In this document: positions 7,768 through 12,021 of the stretch, piece by piece
How positions within the stretch are numbered: the stretch's first letter is position 1
Layout of the letters: the number at the start of each line of letters is the position of its first letter
NCBI GenBank assembly: GCA_023136395.1
Contig: JAGLRI010000023.1
Span: forward strand, 1 to 12,021
Reading direction: 5' to 3'
From: Candidatus Bathyarchaeota archaeon
GTDB lineage: Archaea > Thermoproteota > Bathyarchaeia > Bathyarchaeales > Bathyarchaeaceae
DNA: 12,021 bases
Notes under the pieces: generated by a model
What the model was told of the DNA's origin: nothing
Databases searched by the model: none
The model's input: the letters and a program-made list of their open reading frames with translations, nothing else
Position numbers and translations under genes: made by a program

Positions 7768-7797
7768 GGTCAACACTGTTACTGACTGTACTTGACC
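7768..7797. repeat. Spaced inverted repeat GGTCAA...TTGACC
   Basis: GGTCAA (7768-7773) and TTGACC (7792-7797) form perfect 6-base arms around an 18-base centre. They lie directly after a TATA-like ATTATATAG. The spacing would suit a dimeric regulator on one face of the helix, or it may be chance. Confidence 0.35.
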
Positions 7798-7956
7798 GAA
7801 TTCTTCATTATTTCAAGCTATGATTGAGTCAATGTTTTGTGAGTTTGCTGGTGTTTTGGTTCACTTCGTGAGGTGGATAATCGCTTATTTAGTTTGAGTA
7901 ATGTTGTTGGGTGATAATGTTTTAAGTAACTATTTTCTGAATTCTTCTTTCATTAA

Positions 7957-7966
7957 TTAAATAAAA
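7957..7966 (+). promoter_or_regulatory. TATA-like element, leaderless promoter for the 7989 gene
   Basis: TTAAATAAAA is centred about 27 bases before ATG 7989, predicting transcription from the start codon. No ribosome-binding site precedes that ATG, which agrees. Confidence 0.4.
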
Positions 7967-7988
7967 ATATCTATTAGTAGTATATGGC

Positions 7989-8135
7989 ATGCTTGGACGA
8001 AGTTGGAGAGCGATTACACGGAAAATCTTCAGATGCCGGTATGCTAAGAGATGTAAATATTATCGAGTGGACGGTTTCACGTGTAACACTCCAGATGCTG
8101 AAAGTGGATATTGTGGAAAATTTAGGGATTTTTAA
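7989..8135 (+). CDS. 48-residue four-cysteine protein, probable zinc-binding miniprotein
   Basis: ATG 7989 to TAA 8133-8135. The N-terminal third is basic (MLGRSWRAITRKIF). Four cysteines then sit at 16, 22, 32 and 42 (C-x5-C-x9-C-x9-C), within short motifs CRYAKRCKYY, GFTCN and SGYCGKFRDF. Such paired-Cys layout in a tiny basic archaeal protein usually binds one zinc ion, and the aromatic/basic residues around the cysteines would suit nucleic-acid or protein contact. A leaderless promoter is predicted. An overlapping 51-codon frame (7984-8139) exists, but its translation has no organised motif; the cysteine pattern makes this frame the likelier gene. Function unknown. Confidence 0.6.
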   Translation: MLGRSWRAITRKIFRCRYAKRCKYYRVDGFTCNTPDAESGYCGKFRDF

Positions 8136-8215
8136 ATAGCTGTTAGCTGCATGTTCCTACGGCTGTGTGTATAAATATTTTATGTATTTACTTTTGAGCA
8201 CTTGGGAGTTTAAAG

Positions 8216-8222
8216 AAAAAAA
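8216..8222 (-). terminator. T-run terminator after the 8250-8849 gene
   Basis: On the minus strand, seven T residues follow CCCCAAC about 27 bases after the stop. Archaeal RNA polymerase stops at such T runs without a hairpin. It lies between convergent genes. Confidence 0.4.
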
Positions 8223-8249
8223 GTTGGGGTGAGGAAATACACGCGAATG

Positions 8250-8849
8250 TTATTTCCATTCTGTAGCTTCGAATATGGAGATTTTGAAGGTTAATCCAGC
8301 GGGGTTGTCTGTACTACTTCCATGAGAGTGGTGGTTTATTGCTCTGATTGTAACTATGTTTTTTCCTGGTTTTAGTGATTCGGTGATTTCGAATGTTTCG
8401 GGTGTTTTCCATTCGCATTCACCGCTGTCAGGTCCGTCTTTATTCATTGATCCGTCTCCACCGATGTATTCGTCATTTACGTACAATTCGAATGCGTTAT
8501 CTGCGTTTAGTGTTATGGTACCGATAATTTTTTTGGATCCGATTGGAATGTGAAAGATTTTATAGAAGTACCATCCACCGTCAGGCACGTTTTCGTATTC
8601 CCATGCAGGATCTGTTTCTTCTGATATCCAGACCCAAGTAGCTTCGTCTATGCTTCCCCATTCTGGATGACTCCAGCATTCAACAGCGGGATCGTGATTC
8701 GTCCCTTGAACTGACCACTCAGTAGAGTCGTCGCTTACAACCGTCAATACTTTAGGTGTCTTTTTTGCATTTACTGACGGAAGTAAAGCTAAGTTTGGGA
8801 TGATCAACAATGTCATTGCAAGGATTATGGCAAGTTTTCTATGTTTCAA
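8250..8849 (-). CDS. Secreted single-domain beta-sandwich-like protein
   Basis: A 199-residue protein. The first 28 residues are a Sec signal peptide (basic KHRK, hydrophobic core LAIILAMTLLIIP, cleavage likely after SVNA). The mature part has alternating beta-type stretches and the phrases ATWVWISEE (70-78), YFYKIFHIP (94-102), LNADNAFELYVNDEYIGG (114-131), SLKPGKNIVTIRAIN (158-172) and PAGLTFKISI (183-192). This pattern is the jelly-roll galactose-binding-like fold found as carbohydrate-binding modules in glycosidases, here standing alone. C58 and C145 could pair. TTG 8849 is supported by GGTG (8857-8860) seven bases upstream and a TATA box. It may bind sugars at the cell surface, but no ligand residue can be named. 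Confidence 0.85.
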   Translation of the reverse strand: MKHRKLAIILAMTLLIIPNLALLPSVNAKKTPKVLTVVSDDSTEWSVQGTNHDPAVECWSHPEWGSIDEATWVWISEETDPAWEYENVPDGGWYFYKIFHIPIGSKKIIGTITLNADNAFELYVNDEYIGGDGSMNKDGPDSGECEWKTPETFEITESLKPGKNIVTIRAINHHSHGSSTDNPAGLTFKISIFEATEWK

Positions 8850-8882
8850 TAGCCTGCACCTTAATAAGCGGTAAAAGTTAGA

Positions 8883-8890
8883 TTTTATAA
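8883..8890 (-). promoter_or_regulatory. TATA box for the secreted-protein gene
   Basis: TTATAAAA is centred about 37 bases before TTG 8849. Predicted transcription from about 8861 gives a short leader carrying the AAGGTG ribosome-binding site, so promoter, ribosome-binding site and TTG start agree. Confidence 0.5.
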
Positions 8891-8939
8891 TTAAGACTTA
8901 GGAAAATGGATTAAGGAAGTATCTTATGAAGCTAAATTC

Positions 8940-8946
8940 AAAAAAA
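8940..8946 (-). terminator. T-run terminator after the winged-helix operon
   Basis: Seven T residues on the minus strand, 77 bases after the stop of the 43-residue gene and before the promoter of the secreted-protein gene, so they separate the two transcripts. Confidence 0.4.
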
Positions 8947-9022
8947 TTGATACGTAAATGACTTTCGTTATGAGTTCCTCTCTGTAAAATGTTTGTTTTT
9001 AGCATTTGCACGCAGCTTAATT

Positions 9023-9154
9023 TTATCGTCTATGAATTAGTTGAGCCGCTTTGAATTCTACTTCCTCAGCAGATAGTTCTGGATTGTCCCGTGCGATTCT
9101 AAGACACATCTTCCAGAAAACATCGTCTTTTATTGAAGATATGTATTTGAGCAT
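9023..9154 (-). CDS. 43-residue conserved-looking small protein, third gene of the wHTH operon
   Basis: ATG 9154 to TAA 9023-9025. The protein is mixed-charge and helical, with segments MLKYISSIKDDVFWKMCLR, DNPELSAEEVEFKAAQ and LIHRR. The NPELSAEE turn between two amphipathic helices is protein-like rather than random. It follows the winged-helix gene by 39 bases in the same direction and would be co-transcribed. The best ribosome-binding motif (GGAG, 9170-9173) is placed for an out-of-frame ATG at 9164, while only GAAGAA precedes the chosen ATG; an in-frame TGA excludes a longer version. It could be a partner of the regulator, but this rests on position only. Family not recognised. Confidence 0.55.
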   Translation of the reverse strand: MLKYISSIKDDVFWKMCLRIARDNPELSAEEVEFKAAQLIHRR

Positions 9155-9193
9155 TCTTCTTCATCTCTTCTCCAATTACCGCATATGAATGGT

Positions 9194-9442
9194 TTAGGTG
9201 CTGATGAACTGGTGAAGGCGTTGGTACTTTTGGTTAAACATTAGTCCCCTTTCGGTTGTCTTGATTTTGTTTCCAGGCTCAACATTAGTTGTGATTAACC
9301 CGTCTTCTTCAAGTTCTACCAGGTACTGATCGAGAAGCTTAAAATTCAAGTTGGCACCATACACGATGCGTGTTTTATTTGCTCCCTTCTCAGCTATTTG
9401 AAGTATCTCAGACATTATTTGAAAGCTGTTTCTCCTCTTCAT
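9194..9442 (-). CDS. Small winged-helix transcriptional regulator (HTH_45-like)
   Basis: An 82-residue one-domain protein. Its layout is that of the archaeal wHTH family: a basic start MKRRNSFQIMSEILQIAEKG, then ANKTRIVYGANLNFKLLDQY (20-39) as the helix-turn-helix with recognition helix, ELEEDGLI (43-50), a short wing, and KTTERGLMFNQKYQRL (61-76) ending in a dimerisation-type helix. It is expected to bind DNA as a dimer and lacks a ligand domain. ATG 9442 is set by AAGGAG (9451-9456) eight bases upstream. It is the middle gene of a three-gene cluster with two tiny proteins. The promoter region contains a perfect inverted repeat that could be its operator; autoregulation is an inference. Confidence 0.88.
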   Translation of the reverse strand: MKRRNSFQIMSEILQIAEKGANKTRIVYGANLNFKLLDQYLVELEEDGLITTNVEPGNKIKTTERGLMFNQKYQRLHQFIST

Positions 9443-9460
9443 CTTAATTTCTCCTTAAAA

Positions 9461-9553
9461 CTACAATCTTATTTTTTGTCTTTCCTCGCAAAGTTTCCTC
9501 GTTAATAAGACAAACATCTCAGCGTTAAGTTCGAATTTATCCACGTTTTCCAT
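9461..9553 (-). CDS. 30-residue peptide gene leading the wHTH operon
   Basis: ATG 9553 to TAG 9461-9463. The peptide starts MENVDKFELNAEMF and ends TRKLCEERQKIRL: an acidic first half, a basic second half and one cysteine, probably a single helix. AGGA lies 8 bases before the ATG, and a TATA box about 55 bases before it predicts a leader of about 29 bases. Its stop is 18 bases before the winged-helix start, inside the same transcript. It could be a real microprotein acting with the regulator, or a leader peptide tuning its translation. No family recognised; support is promoter, ribosome-binding site and spacing. Confidence 0.5.
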   Translation of the reverse strand: MENVDKFELNAEMFVLLTRKLCEERQKIRL

Positions 9554-9604
9554 TTTATTTTCCTACTCCTTTACACGTTTTTACACCCACTTCTCCAAAA
9601 ACAC

Positions 9605-9611
9605 ATATAAA
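9605..9611 (-). promoter_or_regulatory. TATA box for the three-gene wHTH operon
   Basis: TTTATAT, within AAGTTTATATGTG, lies about 55 bases before ATG 9553. Transcription is predicted near 9582. The leader then contains GTGTAAA twice and a purine-rich ribosome-binding region. One of the clearest promoters in the window. Confidence 0.55.
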
Positions 9612-9636
9612 CTTACTCTAACGCATTTGGACATCA

Positions 9637-9655
9637 TTTCCCTCTTTCAGGGAAA
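9637..9655. repeat. Perfect inverted repeat in a divergent promoter region
   Basis: TTTCCCT (9637-9643) and AGGGAAA (9649-9655) flank the 5-base centre CTTTC. It lies about 26 bases upstream of the wHTH operon TATA box and 160 bases before the reductase gene. It is followed by A residues on the plus strand and by no T run on the minus strand, so an operator fits better than a terminator. Confidence 0.4.
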
Positions 9656-9815
9656 AAAAAGTGTAAGTATCCATTTTACGAAAGAGAGTTACGTGCTTAA
9701 ATTTCAGAACTATGTCCATGCGCGCGCGATATAGTTAATACATAAAAAACGCATGCTTTAGTTCAAGTAAAACTTAACTAACGTACTGATACGTGTAATA
9801 GATGGAGATATCCTT

Positions 9816-10976
9816 GTGAAGTACCGAAAATTCGGCAAGCTTGGCTGGAATCCATCGGCTCTTGGATTTGGCGCTATGAGATTGCCCATAATTGGAGCTG
9901 ACAGGGGAAATGTGGATGAAGAACTGGCCATACGAATGATGAGGTATGCTATTGATCATGGAGTCAACTATCTTGATACAGCCTATCCTTACCATAACGG
10001 GAACAGCGAGAAAGTGGTAGGAAATGCTCTTCAGGATGGATATCGAGATAAAATTAAATTAGCAACAAAGATGCCTATCAGGCTTGTCAACTCTAAGGCA
10101 GACCTAGACAAGTTTTTTGATGAGCAGCTTACCCGGCTTCAGACAGAGAAGATAGACTTCTACCTATTTCATGGTCTCAACAAGGAAAAATGGAGCAAGA
10201 TACAAGAATTAAATGCGCTTCAATGGGCCGAAAACAAGATAGCAGAGAATAGAATCGGTTATCTAGGATTTAGTTTCCACGATGAATACGAGGTATTCAA
10301 GAATATAATCGACGGTTATAATGGATGGACCTTCTGCCAGATCCTTTACAATTACATAAGTATGGAGCAACAAGCTGGGATAAAGGGCCTAAAGTACGCA
10401 GCTACTAAAGGTTTAGCTGTGGTGGTAATGGAACCCATAGCAGGCGGCAGACTAACCTTGACGCCACCAAAGGAGATTCAAAAAATCTGGGACGAAGCAG
10501 AGATAAAGAGGTCATCAGCAGATTTTGCTCTCCAATGGGTCTGGAATCATCCAGAAGTCTCACTAGCACTAAGCGGTATGAACACCATGCAACAAGTAAT
10601 AGAGAATGTGGAAAGTGCCAATCACTCAGGTCCAGGAACACTCACAAAAAGAGAGTTGGAGCTCATAACTAATGCTGGAGAGAAATACAAAGAACACGGC
10701 TTCATCGGATGTACGGACTGTGGATACTGTCAGCCCTGCCCGGAAGGAGTGGACATCCCAACAATACTCGCTCTACTCAATGAGTTATATAAGATCGATC
10801 GAGGAGACCGAGAAGCCGTACAAAACATCGTAAACCAATACCATGAGACAGTACCCTCCGAAAAGGGAGTTACAAACTGCGCTAAATGTGGAGAATGCGA
10901 AGAGAAATGCCCTCAACAACTACCTATCTCCAACCTCATCCAAGGAGCAACCCGGAGACTTGAGAGAAACAGATAG
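9816..10976 (+). CDS. Aldo/keto reductase with C-terminal ferredoxin-type iron-sulfur domain
   Basis: A 386-residue protein. Residues 1-290 form the AKR TIM barrel with the catalytic tetrad D54, Y59, K85 and H119 (LDTAYPYH, ATKMP, YLFHG) and the opening GFGAMRLP. GYLGFSFHD (148-156) and VVMEPIAGG (203-211) are typical of this subgroup. The C-terminus carries two cysteine clusters, C299-C302-C305-C308-P and C355-C358-C361-C365-P, expected to hold 4Fe-4S centres. Family members are cytoplasmic oxidoreductases that couple NAD(P)H or substrate redox to ferredoxin-type electron transfer; the substrate is unknown. GTG 9816 is chosen because GGAG lies 8 bases upstream and the conserved MKYRKFGKLG start follows. 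It appears to be a single-gene transcript; CATAAAAAAC (9741-9750) is a possible TATA box. Confidence 0.95.
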   Translation: MKYRKFGKLGWNPSALGFGAMRLPIIGADRGNVDEELAIRMMRYAIDHGVNYLDTAYPYHNGNSEKVVGNALQDGYRDKIKLATKMPIRLVNSKADLDKFFDEQLTRLQTEKIDFYLFHGLNKEKWSKIQELNALQWAENKIAENRIGYLGFSFHDEYEVFKNIIDGYNGWTFCQILYNYISMEQQAGIKGLKYAATKGLAVVVMEPIAGGRLTLTPPKEIQKIWDEAEIKRSSADFALQWVWNHPEVSLALSGMNTMQQVIENVESANHSGPGTLTKRELELITNAGEKYKEHGFIGCTDCGYCQPCPEGVDIPTILALLNELYKIDRGDREAVQNIVNQYHETVPSEKGVTNCAKCGECEEKCPQQLPISNLIQGATRRLERNR

Positions 10977-11168
10977 AACAGCAATTTGACTTTATAAAGC
11001 TAGTCATTACACACACAGAGAGATTTCATCCCTTCTCATTAAACGTTTGGAATAGCTACCTAGTCGTTTTCATAAAGATGATGATAACATGTAGCGTTAG
11101 AGAATGCTAGAGTAACTTTTCACAAAGTAATTATTATGTTTATCAGAGATATCTGAGAGGAGATTAAC

Positions 11169-11672
11169 ATGAATCGAAAATACGCAGTGGTTACACCACT
11201 ACTCATGGTTGTTGCATTGAGTCTGTTTTCAGCACTGGTTTCAGCAGTTGAACCTAGTAATGGACATGACAAATTTTGTTTCAGTGAAGGTGTGAGCTTT
11301 GGAATGGCTGGAGGTAAGTTTGTGTGTAGAAAGGCATATGTAGGCTACTGTTTCAACTGGGGATACGTTGTGTTGGATCTTGGAGATCTGATGAAGGACG
11401 ACTGTGAGGGAGTGTGGGAAATATGTGAATCCACCGTCCAAAGATGCGATTATTACGAAACCTTTCAAGCAAAATGGGTCGAATCCACAAAAGATACAAA
11501 GATCGAAGCACCAGAAGGCCCACTGTTTTATGATAACGAGTTAAGCGGTGCAGGAGACATCAGAGTTATCACATTTTTAAGGGACGGTGAAAGGGCATTA
11601 ACAATCGTTCTCGGATACGGGTTCATTTACGTGGGATCAGGTTCCGTTTGTATACCAATAAGGCCAGATTAA
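11169..11672 (+). CDS. Secreted cysteine-rich protein of unknown function
   Basis: A 167-residue protein, not recognised. The first 26 residues are a signal peptide (NRKY, then hydrophobic VVTPLLMVVALSLFSALVSA, cleavage likely before VEPS). The mature part has seven cysteines (37, 53, 61, 79, 86, 93, 161), mostly within residues 37-93, suggesting a disulfide-locked small domain outside the cell. The second half (about 112-165) is beta-type with little cysteine. The odd cysteine number leaves one free. ATG 11169 has a strong AGGAG six bases upstream. No cysteine-pair spacing matches a rubredoxin or zinc finger, so metal binding is not the first guess. Likely a surface or extracellular protein; role unknown. 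Confidence 0.85.
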   Translation: MNRKYAVVTPLLMVVALSLFSALVSAVEPSNGHDKFCFSEGVSFGMAGGKFVCRKAYVGYCFNWGYVVLDLGDLMKDDCEGVWEICESTVQRCDYYETFQAKWVESTKDTKIEAPEGPLFYDNELSGAGDIRVITFLRDGERALTIVLGYGFIYVGSGSVCIPIRPD

Positions 11673-11686
11673 TTCTCTCCCTCATC

Positions 11687-11694
11687 TTTTTTTT
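11687..11694 (+). terminator. T-run terminator after the 11169-11672 gene
   Basis: Eight T residues start 15 bases after the TAA, preceded by a pyrimidine-rich stretch. This is the usual archaeal intrinsic signal and separates the gene from the next promoter. Confidence 0.45.
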
Positions 11695-11789
11695 GTGTGC
11701 ATTAAATTTTAATCCCCAAATCCAAAACTTAGGAACCGATTTCACACCCAAGAAATGGTTTTTTAAGTATACATGTAAACATAAGAAAA

Positions 11790-11797
11790 TTTTAAAA
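11790..11797 (+). promoter_or_regulatory. TATA box for the zinc-ribbon gene
   Basis: TTTTAAAA is centred about 55 bases before TTG 11849. Transcription near 11820 gives a leader of about 29 bases that includes GGAGG. A second TA-rich site (TTTTTTAAGTATA) lies about 30 bases further upstream. Confidence 0.35.
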
Positions 11798-11848
11798 GAT
11801 GTAGGAGCTAAGGGTTAGTTAAGAAATGTAAATGATGGAGGAGTGAAG

Positions 11849-12021
11849 TTGCCATTTTGTAATAAGTGTGGTGCTGAATTGAAGGAGGACGCCAAGTTTT
11901 GTCTTTCATGTGGAACCCCTGTGACTTCTTCAGCTCCCTCAACTCCCACGGTCCCAACAACTCCTCAGTTTCCTCAACGAAGTTCTCGACCCGGCGGTAT
12001 TACGATTCTGACGATCTTAGA
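11849..12021 (+). CDS. Zinc-ribbon protein with Pro/Ser/Thr linker (C-terminus missing)
   Basis: The first 57 residues are present; the rest is beyond the right edge. A double-cysteine zinc ribbon opens the protein, CNKCGAEL with C4 and C7, and FCLSCGTP with C18 and C21. A low-complexity Pro/Ser/Thr linker follows (about 24-47), then GGITILTIL, the likely start of a membrane helix. This is the common archaeal zinc-ribbon plus membrane-anchor layout, whose functions are mostly unknown. TTG 11849 is preferred over GTG 11843 because GGAGG (11837-11841) is 7 bases before TTG and would overlap almost directly with GTG, and because M-P-F-C-N-K-C-G is the usual opening. Confidence 0.82.
   Translation, partial: MPFCNKCGAELKEDAKFCLSCGTPVTSSAPSTPTVPTTPQFPQRSSRPGGITILTIL

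Larger units (their letters stand above)
7640..7988. other. 349-base intergenic region between divergent genes
   Basis: This AT-rich stretch separates the minus-strand basic protein from the plus-strand four-cysteine protein. It holds the two facing promoters (7664-7671 minus, 7957-7966 plus), a third TATA-like ATTATATAG near 7758-7766, and a spaced inverted repeat at 7768-7797. Tiny open frames exist (such as 7820-7897), but none has a ribosome-binding site. I see no tRNA or convincing structured RNA. Confidence 0.5.

Noticed and set aside
7820..7897. 25-codon frame with a hydrophobic second half
   Set aside because: No ribosome-binding site, and the TATA-like site is not at leaderless distance; too short to support on composition alone.
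7800..7960. Possible C/D-box or other small RNA in the intergenic gap
   Set aside because: Only loose matches to C-box (GTGATAA) and D-box (CTGA) with wrong context; no tRNA cloverleaf or stable fold seen by eye.
7984..8139. Overlapping 51-codon plus-strand frame starting ATG 7984
   Set aside because: It overlaps the four-cysteine frame almost completely and shows no motif; the spaced cysteines favour the other frame.
10990..10999. Palindromic TATA-like CTTTATAAAG after the reductase gene
   Set aside because: No gene begins at the expected distance on either strand, so I do not call it a promoter.
1..12021. CRISPR arrays, insertion sequences, integrases, toxin-antitoxin or defence genes
   Set aside because: No regularly spaced repeats, transposase motifs or terminal inverted repeats were found. 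The small operon with the regulator resembles a toxin-antitoxin pair in size only; nothing in the small proteins shows toxin motifs.

Overview
The window looks archaeal, most likely a Bathyarchaeia-like or other uncultured Thermoproteota lineage. The basis is TATA-box-like promoters about 26 bases before start codons (some implying leaderless mRNAs), T-run terminators, frequent TTG starts, a small archaeal-style winged-helix regulator, a ferredoxin-tailed aldo/keto reductase and a zinc-ribbon protein. The lineage is inferred from style, not from a marker gene. No rRNA, tRNA, CRISPR array or mobile element is visible.

Positions 1-7639, minus strand, form a glycan-assembly region. In transcription order: a small basic protein (7639-7283), a processive GT2 synthase with DxD, TDEDW and QxxRW motifs (7186-5945), a GT-C-like multipass glycosyltransferase overlapping it by 4 bases (5948-4554), a two-helix membrane miniprotein (4421-4272), a soluble polyprenyl-phosphate sugar transferase of the DPM/ALG5 type (4264-3542), two membrane-anchored GT2 enzymes overlapping by 4 bases (3506-2493 and 2496-1516), and a large multipass membrane protein (1322 to the left edge, incomplete). 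A simple reading is that the DPM/ALG5-like enzyme charges a lipid carrier with sugar, the GT-C proteins use lipid-linked sugars outside the membrane, and the GT2 enzymes extend or polymerise the glycan. Substrates cannot be read from sequence.

Positions 7640-9553 hold small genes. They include a leaderless 48-residue four-cysteine protein on the plus strand (7989-8135), a secreted single-domain beta-sandwich-like protein on the minus strand (8849-8250), and a compact minus-strand operon of a 30-residue peptide, a winged-helix regulator and a 43-residue protein (9553-9023).

Positions 9554-12021, plus strand, carry a ferredoxin-tailed aldo/keto reductase (9816-10976), a secreted seven-cysteine protein (11169-11672), and the start of a zinc-ribbon protein with a Pro/Ser/Thr linker that runs off the right edge (from 11849).

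The least described material is the set of very small genes (30, 43, 48 and about 49 residues), each with some promoter, ribosome-binding-site or context support. I see no known defence system or mobile system.
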